From assembly GCA_035079385.1 (NCBI GenBank), contig JAVHKY010000012.1, positions 2,834,501-2,898,500 of the forward strand: a stretch of 64,000 nt of DNA, written 5' to 3'. This document shows, in pieces, positions 1 to 12,662 of this stretch. The DNA comes from Aspidiotus rigidus. Taxonomy: Eukaryota > Arthropoda > Insecta > Hemiptera > Diaspididae. The notes under the pieces are model-generated. The model saw only the letters and a list, made by a program, of their open reading frames with translations, was not told the origin of the DNA and did not search any database. The first letter of the stretch is position 1. Each line of letters starts with the position of its first letter. A program made the translations under genes and the position numbers.

Positions 1-3000
1 GTATGTGCGTTGTTTCACGCGATATTTAGAAAGGAAAAAAAAAAAAAAAAAAAAAAAACGGCACGAGTTCGTACGTGATGATCAAAAACGGGAGATCAAC
101 ATTATTGCTCTTTCTATAAATGTGTGTGTGTATATGTATGTACACTGACTACACAATAATTTTTACGCTTCAGCACTTGGATTGCACACCCTTTTTCGTT
201 GTAATTACTTCGCTCCAATGAACGCGTATATTCACTATTTTCAACCTATGTAGTGCCTACGTAGAATCGTCTTACAATTTATGTACCCACTCATACATGT
301 ACACATAAACGCGATGTATTCAGTAGTCTCACAACTATTAAGGCTGTACCTACGTTTATTTACGGATAAATTGAACAGTGTAAGTGTAAACAAATTACCT
401 TTTCTCCTTTCGTATAGTCTCAATCGGTTGCCGGTCATTGCTGTAATTCGGTTTCCTGTGTGGAATAAGGTGGTCCTTTCTCGTTCAATACGACGATCTA
501 TACGTGAATTGAGTGTAGACGCCCAACCTCACGAACAATTCATCAGCATTAGCTGTATTTCTCGCGAGCTAAGAGCTCAATAACCATAGTAATTCGAGAG
601 TAATTACTTTTGAAAACAGGTCGTGGAGTTGTTTACAGGAGGCCTTAATAATAATTGAGAGTGAAGGGAAGTGGGTAAGATCTATTACATAAATTGAGGG
701 ATGCAGAAAGTCTTTTTTATGGGGGCGCATCTGAAAAATTGTTTTGAGCGTGTTCCTGGATATACCAATAGTCTTGAAATGTATCCAAGCAAAGGGATAT
801 TGCAGTCACTGCAATGGAGTAAGCTGCAGAAAAATCTCTTCAGACAAGTCATGGAGAGAAAAGAAAGAAACTTGCTTTGTATGTAAGAATTTTGGAATCT
901 TACGATTAGAGTATTTTATACTTGTGATCTCGCGATATCGCCACCAAATTTTTGATGTTGGTGACTCTTCCTCCAGCAGAAAATTTAAGGGAAGACGTTT
1001 GAATTTTTCTACATGGACACGTGCTGGTTTAACATATCGCATAGCTCTGAATAGCAGTCAGAGGTCTAGCAGGACATGCGAGGCGTCATGCGAGGTTCGT
1101 GACCAAAGTTTTGTTGAATATTCGAGCTGCACGAGTTAGAAAGCTTCTTGATCGTGTTGGTCAATGTATTCTGAAAATTTTTGTTGAAAAAATCAGGAAT
1201 TTTAGTAAATTTGAACAAAAATTACTTTTCTTACCATTGGTGTAAGAATGACACCAATATCTACTTTCAGGTGTTCCTCCCCCCAGGGGATCTTGTCCAT
1301 TGGCAACTCGGTCTATTTTGGTCACAATAAATTCTTCCATCATGACGGGGAGATAAGCCGAAAGCGCTCGTGTTTTCAATTTTTCGTGCGGTCTTTTGCA
1401 TCTCTTTTCTGTGTTACTCTTTCGAGTATCCTCGTCATTATGAATGACCGTAGCTTTATACAGAAACGTATTGATTCTTTCACCATTTTAAATCAACAGA
1501 ATTTTGTCTGCGAAAACTTATGACGAATCTGTTTATCACGCTTTTTGTCATATCGTCAGGGAGAGGACGCCCAAAAACACTAAGAATTTCAAAGTCGTCT
1601 CTTAATCGCAATGCTTGATAGTTGGAGGCCACTTAATTCCATTTGAGACTTATCCTCATGCCCATATGCAGGCTATACTTTTACAGGCGATGTGATAAAA
1701 ATGTACCGCCAGTTTGAGGGTTGATGGCAGATACCTTCCCTTTCAAGAAATTTTTTGGCGAAACTCTTCTCGACCGCAGTAACTTTTGATATAGCCTCCC
1801 TGTCATGTCTTACTACTAGACGTCTAGAAAAAATGAGTTCTCTTGAGACAAAACATTGTGAACTGCCAGTGGGAATTCGCCAGCTCCTCTGCTCTCTGGA
1901 AAACAGCTAGTCCGAAAATATTCCCAATTTTAAAATCCCAAAATATAGAACACCTTCGAAAGATACATAAGTGAAACACTTTTTTTTTTTTCCTTCAAGG
2001 TCTCTCTTGTTACCCTGCTTGGAAACGCATGCTGAGGCTAAAAAAATATTCAAAGAGAGATAAGTCACCACATTTGGCAAACCTAAAGTTGTTGTAGCCT
2101 ACGAAAATTTTTATAATCTAACCTGGACAAATTTCCTTAAGCAGTGTAACCGAACCTAACTTGGATTGATGACGTCATCGAAGTCGGACACAGACGTCTT
2201 CTGAGAGTGTGCCTCACGAATTCCCAGGTGCGAAGAACATCTTATCAAAAGATTTTTGTGTTGATAACGTATTTTGACTGGAGCAAACTCAATACGAGAT
2301 ACTGTTGAAACTAATTGTGAACCGCTAACTCAGCTTCCAGCGACAACTGAGAGAAAACTCCTAATGATCTAAAATTCTAAGACTTAATTGATCTATTTTT
2401 TAAATTTCATCAAGGATTGTTTTTGTTTGATTTTCCCTTGTGGTCAGGCAACCGATCTCGAGTTACCCCCTCTCTTCCTCGCGGATCCGCCCTCTTCAAG
2501 TTCTCAAAAACATTCAAAACTATGCAGCCTCTTCTCCATATCCGACACTTCCCTTATGGATTTAGCTATGATTTCGTTCGATAATTATTCATCTTAAATA
2601 TTCTTTCTGTAACCGGTAACTTTGCTTGAAGTACACTTTCTGTAAAAATTCAGATGTGTATTTGCAATTTCTGAATTTTTCCAACGCTATAGTGAAACGA
2701 TGAATGATTCCGTACGTGATTTGGACACGTTGAAAAAAAAAAATAAAACTTTTGAATAATAGGGTAAAAATGTATTGCGTGCAAAAGACTAATATCTAAT
2801 TATCTAAAAAAAAAAAAAGAGCACTGTGTCTGAATATTTCTTCTGAAATTATGTGAGGTGCGTGATTTCATTACAAAACGTGTTTCCATTTCCATTTCCT
2901 TTTCTATTTCCTTTTTATTACATCTTTTTTATATGAAGCGATAAAATCTGTTTCGATAGCATTTCATTGCTAACATCATAAGTTATTGATAACGAAACTC

Positions 3001-3513
3001 GGTATGATTTAAACGGCTTACCTAATTTCAATATATTTTGGCGTTGTCAGTTGAAGATGAGAATTCATCGTATTCGCAAATGCTTCGACTAGATTCTACA
3101 TTGTGTGCGCTAAAAATTTTACAATTATGAATGAAATAAGTATTTTGCTACTAATAGCGACCCGTAATTTCCTTCTTTCGATAGACTACAAATATGTAGA
3201 GATTTTAAGAATTTTTCCTCTTACTCGAACGGAAAATCGATTAATAAAATTAGTCTCCATCCCGCGAGTAAAAATTGTTTCTGTGGTTGTTCTCTCAAAA
3301 TCACCTCATAATATGTGCAATTTTTTTCACTTATAGATAAATATTCCTTTATTCCTCCTGCCTAGTGATTTTATTTCCATTTTTGGATACTAAATACGTT
3401 TCCGTATTTTACTATCGATCATCGCTCTATGCGTTCAATTTTTGAAGTTTCTTGAATAAAAAATTTAAAAGACCAACAGAAAAATGAAATAAACATTGCA
3501 GGACTGCAATGGC
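1..3513. other. 5' stretch with no recognisable gene
   Basis: AT-rich sequence opening with a long A run (about 37-58) and a short TG/TA microsatellite near 121-140. The short open frames (for example 281-583 and 744-1139) have no recognisable domain, no low-complexity-free conserved core and no splice context that I trust. A coding exon of unc-4 upstream of 27112 could in principle be anywhere to the left, but I found none here. Confidence 0.5.
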
Positions 3514-3700
3514 AGCGGGGAACCCGCTGTCCCGAGTCCCCTAGAGACTGAAGTTTTTCCAAGTCCCCCTCTTATCATATATAGCTCGGAGGTAGGAATT
3601 TTTCCAAGTCCCCCTCCCCTCTCCGTGACGTCATCAACCTCGCTCGCGGACGAAAATTTCCTGGAAGTACCCCCAACAAATGGATAGTGGGTTCCCCGCT
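3514..3700. mobile_element. Small TIR element with AGCGGGGAACCC ends
   Basis: The left end reads AGCGGGGAACCC and the right end reads GGGTTCCCCGCT, its reverse complement. The interior carries the ATCATATATAGCTCGGAGG and TTTTTCCAAGTCCCCCTC motifs that recur in the 19-24 kb and 54-57 kb clusters. The ends resemble the AACAGGGAACCTGTTTTATG ends of those clusters, so this is probably a 187-bp non-coding relative. No target duplication is clear. Confidence 0.5.
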
Positions 3701-3820
3701 AAAAAAAATAATGAATTTATAGTTTTGGAACAGACAAACGTGATTTCATTTCTTCTGAACTAGCCCACGAAGTCGTATGAAGGCAGTCCATCACGTTCAG
3801 CAGATTTGTATCTACAAAGG

Positions 3821-4001
3821 CAACCCCGGATTTAGGATTTTTGGGCCCTGGGGCCAGCGGCGGTGGACGCCCTTATTAAATTTTTCTACCTAATTGCCCT
3901 CCTTCCCCCCCCCCACCAAAAAAGTGAGGGTGGTGGAGGCCCCTCTTTGGTGAAGGCCCGGGGCCATGGCCCCCCCTGCCCCCCCCCTAAATCCGGGGTT
4001 G
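3821..4001. mobile_element. 181-bp MITE, hAT-like, with target-site duplication
   Basis: The ends CAACCCCGGATTTAG and CTAAATCCGGGGTTG form a perfect inverted repeat. The element is flanked by ACAAAGG (3814-3820) and ACAAAGG (4002-4008); a following C on the right matches the first base of the element, so the duplication is 7 or 8 bp. A duplication of about 8 bp suits the hAT superfamily. The interior is C- and G-rich (GGGCCC, runs of C) and non-coding. Confidence 0.75.
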
Positions 4002-4009
4002 ACAAAGGC

Positions 4010-4884
4010 AATAATGAATTCACCGATGAGCTCTCAAAATCAATTATTAAGGAAAACAGGATTTTATCTACTTATATGATTCACATACTTAAAATGTTGG
4101 CCTGTGGTAAAGTATTATCTGACGGAGTTGCTTTCCCGGCCACGGGTTCATAAGTAAGTGAATTCCAAATTCTCGTGACCAAAAGTATCAGACCAATTGT
4201 GCACGCCGCTCTATAGCACATGAAGGAAATATGACAAGGTGAGAAAAATTGGTAGTACGTGGGTAAGCAAAATAACCTTTCGAAAAAAGATTGAGAGCAA
4301 CATTTTGGTGATCCCGACATGATTTCTTCATCTCCTTGATTTCTCGCTGTAAATTCGTAATGTTCTTTTGGTAAGCTCTCCGGTCAGAGTTGATTTATCG
4401 AAATTCTTGATGGGCTGTTTTGAAAATTCTGAAAACCTGTTTTAAAATTATATTCCTGATCTCGCCATTGCTATCCTGTACAGATTTTATCGAGCAAAAT
4501 TTTGTGAAGCCTGTACCTTTTACCTGTTTCGAAAGCTTCTGAAAATCTCTTAGACGTGAACCAACCAAAGTCACCTAGAAGAGATAGTTGGATCACTCGC
4601 GCAAAAACAAGACGACACTTTTCATACCTGAACAATCCACCCAGCGCTGGTAGATCGCTTTTTGGATTGGAAAAACTGTCGGAGAATTTTTCGAAACTAT
4701 CCGCAAAAGTTAATGCTGCATTCAACCAAGTATCCCATTTTCAACTTTTTTCTCGCTTTTTCTCTCACCATTTCCTGTTTTTTTTTTAGCATTTTCAGCC
4801 TTTTTCGGTATTATTTGACATTATTTTATACTTGTATTTTTGGCATTTTCGAATATTGATCTGGCTGTGGAACTGCAAATAAAA
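4010..4884. other. No recognisable feature
   Basis: Mixed-composition sequence. Short overlapping open frames on both strands (4081-4320, 4471-4725, 4556-4789) show no family I recognise. Confidence 0.4.
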
Positions 4885-5105
4885 AAACATTCACGCAGGT
4901 TCGCGCGTGAGTAATACTCGACTTTTCGTATCACGATTCAAAACTTATCAAGAGAGTCACTCCCACTCGAACTCTTTAGATTAAATACCAAACCCCTATT
5001 AACGAAGCAAAATATTTGTAGAATGGACAATAAAACTCAAGTTTATAAAGTCTATCACCATGACGTCGCATCGATTGATAACAGAGAAAAAATACCCATA
5101 CTCAA
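4885..5105 (-). repeat. Dispersed repeat, inverted copy of 25.4-25.7 kb
   Basis: The reverse complement of about 25470-25670 matches this stretch over roughly 200 bp, including a CACGC..GCGTGAG palindrome, AAATATTTGTAGA, ACAATAAAACTCA and CTATCAC.ATGACGTC. Non-coding, family unknown. Confidence 0.6.
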
Positions 5106-6060
5106 ATGTTTTCACTTTTGAGAACGACTAATAATAATAAAAAATACTATTAATTATGTATACACAAAAAAATTATGTACCTATATAAATCAATAATAAA
5201 TTTAAGTTTGAAGTCACCAAGATAGTCTCGCAGCACACTTGATGAAGACTCAAAAAATTTTCCTGAATCATTCCAGGTCTTAAATGAAAAATGAAAAAAA
5301 AAAATAATAATAATAATAATAAATAAATTTAAAAAATGATGAACCTGACAAAGGGGGGGGGGAAATAAATGAAAGGTTCTTGATGTTCGTTTTTCCTGTT
5401 ATATCTCAAGAACCGGCCGACCGATCGTTTTCAAACTTTCAGTTGTGTTATTTGGCAACAATTTTTTCAAAATGAAAATTTTAGGTACCTCGCATAGAAA
5501 AAAAGTTCTTACTAAAAATCGTGTCCTCGCTATACGCATAACTTGATACAAAGGAAGGTGAAGAGTGAATACAAACATTGGAAAATTATATGAACCTAAC
5601 ATAATGTCATTTGTCCAGCGCATGCACAGCAATAGGAGATCGAGAATACAGTCCTAAGGCTCTATAAGTATATCGCTTGTGTGTCGCATGTGCAGCACCG
5701 CCCGTCATCCATAATGGAGTAGGTGCGGGTTGCGTATGCATTTAATATTGTTTCCTCCAACACCGGAATCGACCCTTTCGGGTATAACTTCAGTGAAGGA
5801 GGAATCTCCTACGCGAACCCCCTCTTCTACTCGGCAACTGCCAAGTTGCTTTGGCAACCGCCAAGCTGCGATACCCCCCTGGCACGCACAAAAAGAACAG
5901 CACTAGAGAACACTCACATCACATCAGGCGTAGTAAGTCGCTGTTGCGTGAATCTCACTGTATGGTGCTCGTTAGACATATTCGTATGAACAGTGAACGT
6001 ACCGTAGTAAGTTCACTGGAATAGAGGACGCGGAGCAACCATATAAACGCGAGATTCTTT
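5106..6060. other. No recognisable gene; AAT microsatellite and a G run
   Basis: Contains an AAT-type microsatellite at about 5293-5325 and a G run near 5354-5362. The stretch around 5400-5440 (ATATCTCAAGAACCGG) has the look of a dispersed element but I see no second copy in the window. Confidence 0.4.
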
Positions 6061-6077
6061 CAACAACTATAAAGGCC

Positions 6078-8357
6078 CTAACAATCTGGATGGTATCCTT
6101 CTTCCTCTTCTTCCTGCAGATCTGGATGTTGATGGTACACAGGTGTTGGGTAGGCCATAGCGTGGTTCTGCATTTGCCTATTCCATTCCTGGTCCATCTT
6201 CCTCTTCATGATGGTGGTCGCAAATGCAGACACCTGGTTCCATGCTTCTTCGGAACCTAGCATGGTGGGCACCAGGCTACTCGGGTCGAGCGCTTCATCT
6301 ACCCCGATCTCTTGGAGAGACCGACTAAGCTCGTCCCGCTCACGCCTCCACGCCTCACACTCAAATAAGGTGTGTTGTGGTCCATCATCCCGCCCTTGGT
6401 TACAGTGCGAACACGTTGCCTGCTCAACTTTCCTTAACTTCTCGTGAAGGTACTTGTTGAAGCAGCCATGGCAGCTTAACACCTGCGTCAGGTGAAAGTT
6501 CAGCTGACCATGGTGTCGGTTCATCCACTCATCAAGGTCGCGTATTCGCACACGGGTTGTCCATGTACCCAGCTCACTCTGGGCAATTCTTTCTTTCCAC
6601 TTTACAAGCAAGGAGCGCCTGGCCTCCTGCTTGACCCGTAAAGCTTCTCGGTTGGTCGTTGCCTTCTCCTTTGCTTTGAACACCACCGCTCTCTCCTCAG
6701 CAAGGAGCTCGATTGGTGGTGAACGTGCTAATACACAAAGAGCCTCCGTCGAGACAGTGCGGTAGGCACTAACACACCTCAGCGCAGCTCTTCGTTGGAT
6801 CTTTACCATCTCTCTTCTTCGGTATGGTATCTTCATGCAGTCGGCCCATACTGGCGCACCGTATAGGAGGATCGACAAGGCGGTGCTCATCATGATCCTT
6901 CTCCTTGCTTCTCTCGGTCCTCCCAGGTTCCTCATGAGGCGGCTTAGGTATCCAACTACCCGGCCCGCCTTTTCCGCTGCCATCAGGAAATGGTGCCTGA
7001 AGCTCAGCGTTGAGTCAAACCAGATGCCCAGGTATTTCATTTGCTTCTTGGTTTCAATTTCCACACCTCGCAGGCGAAAGGTGGGTGGCTTGAACTTCCG
7101 ACGGGTCGTGAATAAAATGGCCTCCGTCTTACTTGCTGCTAGTTCAAGTCCAGCCGACTCTATCCAACGCGTCACATCCTCTAGGGCCCAGTTTACCCTG
7201 CTCTCCACCGCTACAGTTGTTTCGGCGGTGCATACCACCAGGGTGTCATCCGCATAGCAGATGGCTTAACCCCCGGTGGCAGCTTCACCTTAAAGATTCC
7301 GTTAAATGCGACGCACCACAAAAGCGGCCCAAGGACCGACCCCTGCGGCACCCCACAAGTAACAGGGCGCTTTACTGTACCAGCAGACGTCTCTGCTTGG
7401 ATTTCACGGCAGCTAAGATAGCTGCTGATCATCCTGAGCAGGTATGCGGGCACTCCTGCGTTCACAAGAGCTTCCAATATCATCTTCCATGGGATTGAAT
7501 TGAACGCATTTCTTATGTCGAGGCTGACGGCTGCGCAAAACTGACGCATATCAATTGCTGACTTGGCTATCCTCTTCAGCCGGATCCCAGCATCTGATGT
7601 GCAGCGTCCAGTTTGAAAACCGTACTAGCTATCAGAGATTATATCTCTTTCCTTCAGATAGCTCTCCAAACGATTGGCTATCGCTCTTTCTAGAAGTTTC
7701 CCAACATTGTCTAGCAGACAAAGTGGACGATAAGAGGATGGTAGACCAGGTGGTTTATCCTTCTTATCGATCAACGCTAGCCTGGCTTTCTTTCATCGCA
7801 CAGGGAACAGTCCCCCAACAATTGCCGCATTGAATATATCAACAAGCAGTGCTGGGTCAACTGAATGTATGGCGCTCCAGACTGGATTTGGAATCTCATC
7901 CGGGCCTGGAGCCTTCCAATACTTACCGCGCAGTCTATTGACTGCTGCATCAACCTCCTCGGTGCCTAGGAGGGATATACCATCCTCTTCTACTATTGGT
8001 AGCGTTACCATTGGTGGTGGCTGCTGTGGGAACAAGCCATCAATGATTTGACCCACAAGATCCGGCTCCATTCGGCTCATTGCTGAGAGGCCTTTGAGCT
8101 TCTTCAGCACTAACTTATAAGGCTTTCCAAATGGGTCGTCATCTGCCATCTCACATAGCTCTCGCCATGCAGCACTCTTGCTGTCCTTGATGACCTTCTT
8201 CAGCCTTTTACGAGCCAGCTGGTATTCGGGTGCAACCGCCCGCGCCCTTTCGCGGCCACTACTACGCTGGTATATCTGGCGCTGACGGTTGCACTCTTTT
8301 CTCAATTCGGCAATCTTGTTGGTCCACCAGTAAACAGCCCTCCTCTTCTTTGGTGCC
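6078..8357 (-). pseudogene. Non-LTR retrotransposon pol remnant, R1-clade-like (RT and C-terminal zinc knuckle)
   Basis: Read on the minus strand from 8357 to 6078, this encodes the linker and reverse transcriptase of a non-LTR element. Successive landmarks are AVYWWTNKI, FGKPYK, GPDEIPN, YRPLCLLD, SLDIRNAFNSIPW, GVPQGSVLGPLLW, CYADDTL (catalytic), LGIWFD, and a C-terminal CCHC knuckle CSHCNQGRDDGPQHTLFEC (C-X2-C-X9-H-X4-C) followed by EAWRRER. This order and the knuckle fit the R1/TRAS group. It is dead: a TGA near 7793 sits where Trp is expected, a TAG near 7627 precedes YGFQ, and a one-base frameshift near 7260 lies just before CYADD. The endonuclease domain is absent (5' truncation at about 8357). 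The frame ends in a Glu-rich tail and stop at 6078. R1-type elements usually target rDNA; no rDNA is present, so this is an R1-clade element with another target or a dispersed copy. Confidence 0.85.
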
Positions 8358-8359
8358 GA

Positions 8360-8650
8360 TAAGTATATAGGTAATGAAACGACGCCATGATGGATCTATG
8401 CTTAGCGGGGAGACCTACGTTTACTAGCCGTTATAGGCGGTGAGAAAAGTTCGAAAATTTTATGTCTAAAACAAAACTGAAAATATCCTCTTCCTATTGG
8501 AAATGTTACAAAGAATAAACTTAGTTCTTTTCATTTTTTTGAAATAATCGATATTTATCGAGATATTTTCCTTTCAATTAACACAGGCTCTTACAGCAAT
8601 GCACTAGAAAAGATCCATCATGGCGTGTCGTGTCATTACCTATACTTAAA
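8360..8650. mobile_element. MITE-like palindromic element at the LINE 5' break
   Basis: Bases 8360-8396 and 8611-8650 are near-perfect inverted repeats, with TAGGTAATGA outermost and GCCATGATGGATCT innermost. They differ by a two-base TA gap and an AC insertion. The unit is about 290 bp with no coding potential. Its left edge coincides with the 5' end of the R1-like LINE, so either it inserted there or the LINE landed beside it. Confidence 0.65.
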
Positions 8651-10920
8651 GAGCCTTAACAGTCCTATCGTGGATATTCGGGTATTTTCGACTCATGTAG
8701 TCAAACGATGAAGTACAAAATGATTGAAGACTACGCGTATCGTGCAAGCGAGACGTTTCATCCTGGTCTCATCCTCTGTCGATATCCTGTTGCAATTTGA
8801 ATTCTGAAGTAAAATTGCGGAGATATATTCTATTTTACAAATTGGAAGTTGAAATATTCGTTGATACCGGTATGGTAGAATTCTCGATCTCATCCAACTT
8901 CGGCTTTTTGTGAAGTGTGAAATTTGGAATGGAGTGAATTAGCAAAGAAATGACTTGAAAGATTTTATTTGAATGCGTGCACAAGACATATGCTTTTGAA
9001 AGCTCCCAACTGCATAACCACGTGTCCCCTGAATTGTCCTTTTTATTCAACTAACATTTTGCGAATGCTTTGAGAGGTTGCCTTATACCTCAAGGCGAAT
9101 GAGAAGCACGCTTAGCCGCGAAGCTCCGCGAAGCAGCTAGTCATATATAATTCATTAAACTGTTTCAAGTGTTATTGTCTGATCATCAGTTCGATAGGAC
9201 AATTCTATGCTTTCAAATACCGTTCTTTTGCGCCTTGTAAACGTAATTAATTCAAAGTTCAGTTTGTACCACTCAGCCTCGAAGACTATGGACTCTGTTT
9301 TATATGCAATGCAAGAGTCCTCATAATACGTTGATGGAAAAAAATTGCGATGTTGAAGGCGAAATCCTTCTTGTGCGCGCAGAAAGTATTTAAAGACTCT
9401 AAATAACCTCTTCACTGCTTATGACTTGAGTCGAATAGCGTTTTTCTTCTCCGGAATGCATGGGTAATCCATTCTATGCGCACAAAATGTACTATTTTTC
9501 CTCTCAATTTATAAAATAATCATTGTTCTCTCTAATAAGCTGACTAAATTTTTGGCTTACTCTCTGAACGGAAATGAAATGATCGTATTTCAAATTAATC
9601 TGTCGAACAGTGGAATAGTTAGAACTTGGGAATATCTTCCGCCCAAAAGTACAAGCTTCGCTTTTCCAAGGGGACCTCATATTCCCTTGTTACAGCACGC
9701 GTCTACAGATGAAAAATACGTACATCATAAGGTGTCATTATTGGATCATTTTCATTTCAAAAACTAATGATTCTAAAAGAAGAAAAATCGAGAACTAGAA
9801 CTGCATTTCAAAGCAGATTCAGTCGGTAAGAAGATGGATGTGGATACGGTTCAGAAGTTGATATAGATATTAAAGTCTGCGCGTCAGTCGCTCTTGTACG
9901 TCACACCGAACTAAATAAGTCGGCGAAAAGCAATGCAATGATAGAAGACGTCACGCGGAATGGTCACGATATTCCTCTGGGAAAATGTGACATACGGAAA
10001 AGCAACTAACTTCCATCCGCTTGATCTCCATGCCATCTTCACACCGTCGTTCATTCGTGTATTCGAAGGTGAAAATTTCCTACAAATTTCCACTCGACTA
10101 CACTTCCCTTATCCGTTCGACCGCAAACGCTAATGCTGAAAAGGAACAATAAAAGGATAATTTCATCGACTGATACGTGTAAAAATTTGTTATAAAAATA
10201 TAAATACCTATACTTTATCGTATAGATAGACCTGTTTTGTGTAGATATACGCAATATGACATAGGTAACACAGAGGCACTTATACCGTAATACTCTGAAG
10301 ACGTCGACGGTCGAACGTAATTTCCTCGGAATCGGAGTTAGCCAGTGAGACTTGGAAAAGAAAAACTTGTTTTTAGTACGCAACCAGTATAATTGAAATC
10401 ATTTTTAACTTACCGAGGTATGAAAAATGGATAATTGATGTTGGCTCGTTGTATGCATTGCTGTCCTTTTATTGCATCATTCATGATACTATATATTCTG
10501 TCTACAACGATGTTGAGTATAGGCCTGTAAATTCGATACTGTGTAAATTGGTAAATTCTAAATAACCCGAAACTAACAGTAAGGCGTGGAAAATTACTCG
10601 ATATAGAAAAGCTTTCTTCCATCTTATGTACCGGTACATTGATGGAGTAGCGGATGGGTTCCGAATAAGTATATGTATATTGTATAAGATTATGATAGAT
10701 CCTCGTTTAATCTTCATTGTGTACATACTGATTAAAAGCGAGCTGAATAATCATGATTTCGAAAAATCGACTTCGTTTTTGTTATCGTTGTGAGAAAATC
10801 TTCTGCTGTATAATTATGGAACTCGTGGAAATATCGTCGAATTCCTTGAATTAAGGGTTTTGGGTTTTTTCCAATCATTTGTCTTCGAAATTCGTTGTAG
10901 AGTCCTGGGTAAGTGATTTA
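8651..10920. other. No recognisable gene
   Basis: AT-rich sequence. The small open frames (for example 9155-9415 on the minus strand and 10051-10383 on the minus strand) have no recognisable domain. Confidence 0.4.
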
Positions 10921-10924
10921 CAAT

Positions 10925-11150
10925 CCAGACGACATCTCGATGTAAAGAAGGAGAAAACATTCAAGTAGAGAGTATTGGGTAGGGCCAAGATACTGCAAAG
11001 TAATTGAGACAATGTCTGGATTGTTTTTTAGTGCTTGTGAGATGGAGGTGAGAACATACAATGAGAAGCAAGGGGACTCGATTTGGAGGTATGAGAAGTA
11101 GCGTTCGGCGGAAAGGTCTACATGTAGCCCAGGCAGATTAGGATGGAAAT
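10925..11150 (-). pseudogene. C-terminal scrap of an RNase-H-bearing LINE
   Basis: The minus-strand translation includes QALKNNPDIVSITLQYL, which matches QALKNNQDIISNTLHYL at the C-terminus of the LINE at 54279-56428. Upstream residues are too degraded to align. It is a short 3' fragment of the same LINE family. Confidence 0.6.
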
Positions 11151-11205
11151 AAATGTCGGCATATGTTTTTTTCGTGGATTATGCTTAAAATGGTCTTCTG
11201 ATAAA

Positions 11206-11311
11206 CAGTTTTTCTCAGTTTCTGCGAAAAATTTGCGTCTGAGGGGAAAAATACCTCAGTAAAAAAATATTCCACACAAAATTTCCTACCGGATAAGATT
11301 CTTATATTTCA
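11206..11311 (+). repeat. Left 106-bp inverted repeat bracketing the Penelope-like element
   Basis: The sequence from CAGTTTTTCTCAGTTTCTGC to GGATAAGATTCTTATATTTC is repeated in inverted orientation at 16305-16410 with few mismatches. Shared landmarks are GCGTCTGAGG, ATACCTCAGTAAAAAA and TTCCACACAAAATTTCC. See the right copy and the finding. Confidence 0.8.
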
Positions 11312-11621
11312 TTGAAAAAGGGTTTTTCAATTGTACAAATCTACTTTATTAGTTGCTTATACAAGAGTACTTTCGGGTGTTATCCCATCATCAGTTGTGT
11401 CGCAACTGGAGAACAAGGCCTTAACCATGAGTTTTTTAGTATAACACTGTGATCTTATTGGCTATAACAATGCTGTGTTGTGATTGGTCCACTTCATAGA
11501 AACTTATTCTTACAATAATATGACATTGTGTTCTTATTGGCTAAAACATACTGCTTTGTAATTGGTTCAATCTATTGTTCTAAATGGTGCGTTTCTATTG
11601 GCTACCTGGATTCCTGCCGTC

Positions 11622-12503
11622 TCATTGGTTGGTTCTGTTCTTCTTCTCTCGTCCAATCACCAGACCGAATAATTTTTCGCTGTCAAATGTGATTACATTG
11701 TTCAAGAGGCAGGCTTTCTTCCTCTTGGCTTTTGAAATCTCCATTTGTTCCCAGAGTTTTCTTCTCTTTGTGCGATTCTCTACGTGTATGACTTCAAATA
11801 TTCCCTCTCCATCGTGGTTTTCCTCGTTACAGTGTTTCCCAAACAGTGACTTGCCATCTTCTTTCTCCCTCGACGTTTTGTGCTCCTTTCTCCTGATCTC
11901 AAACTTCCTCCCAGTCTCACCGATATAGATCCCCTCGCACTGTTCACAACTGAGCTTGTACACTCCGCTCAAGCTTTCCTTGTCCTTTTGTTCCGTCTGG
12001 TCATTGCTGATTCTCTTCACCATGGGTTGGTTATTCTGGATACCCACATTCACATCGTAGCCATTGAACGCCTTTATCACCTTGTTTGTGTACTTTCCTA
12101 TATATGGTATCGATCCGGAGTACTTTCTCACTATACTATCATGGGTTCCTTTCTTTGTTTCCATTTTCCCGACTCCCTCCACCACACATCTGCGGTAGCC
12201 GTTGGCTTCTGCGATCTGCTTTACTATCTCGATCTCTTTCCTCTTCTCTTCATTGTTCTTGAGGATAGAAATTGCCCGATAGCAGTAGTTCTGGATTGCC
12301 GCTAACTTGTGCCTGGGGTGATGGTAGGAGTCATTTAGGATGATGGTGTCAGTATGCGTCGGCTTCCTCTAGATTTTGTATTCTATCCTATTGTTCTCCA
12401 TTGTGAGTGTAAGGTCCAAATAGATGGTGGTCTCATTGCCTTTTTCCGCTGTGAATTTGATGCTCTCATTCATCGCGTTCATTTCTGAAAGGAATAGATC
12501 CAC
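11622..12503 (-). pseudogene. Penelope-like element, RT C-terminus to GIY-YIG endonuclease
   Basis: This is the C-terminal half of a Penelope-like polyprotein. Read from 12503 downward it shows LFLSEMNAMNE, then RKPTHTDTIILND, a linker with HKLAAIQNYCYRA, and a GIY-YIG nuclease core GVYKLSCEQCEGIYIGETGR with RRKEHK following. Penelope-like elements are defined by an RT joined to such a C-terminal GIY-YIG domain, used for target cleavage. One nonsense codon (TAG, near 12371) replaces the Tyr expected in the IYRKPTHTD motif; the rest stays in frame to the stop at 11622. The CEQC cysteine pair inside the GIY-YIG motif is visible. With its upstream RT severed and mutated, this copy is not functional. 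Confidence 0.85.
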
Positions 12504-12662
12504 CAGGGGTGGATTAACCCTGTCTGACGTAGTAAGCGAAATGAAAATTGGCGCCCCTAAAATTTTTTGAAACTTCTATTTTACCCTATAGGTACATATT
12601 GAAAATATAACAAAATACTGTAGCTTACAAATTTCATGTAACAGTGTATCGCGCACGAGTTT

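Noticed and set aside
6078..8357. A true R1 element marking ribosomal DNA
   Set aside because: There is no 28S-like sequence beside it; only the clade, not the target, is suggested.
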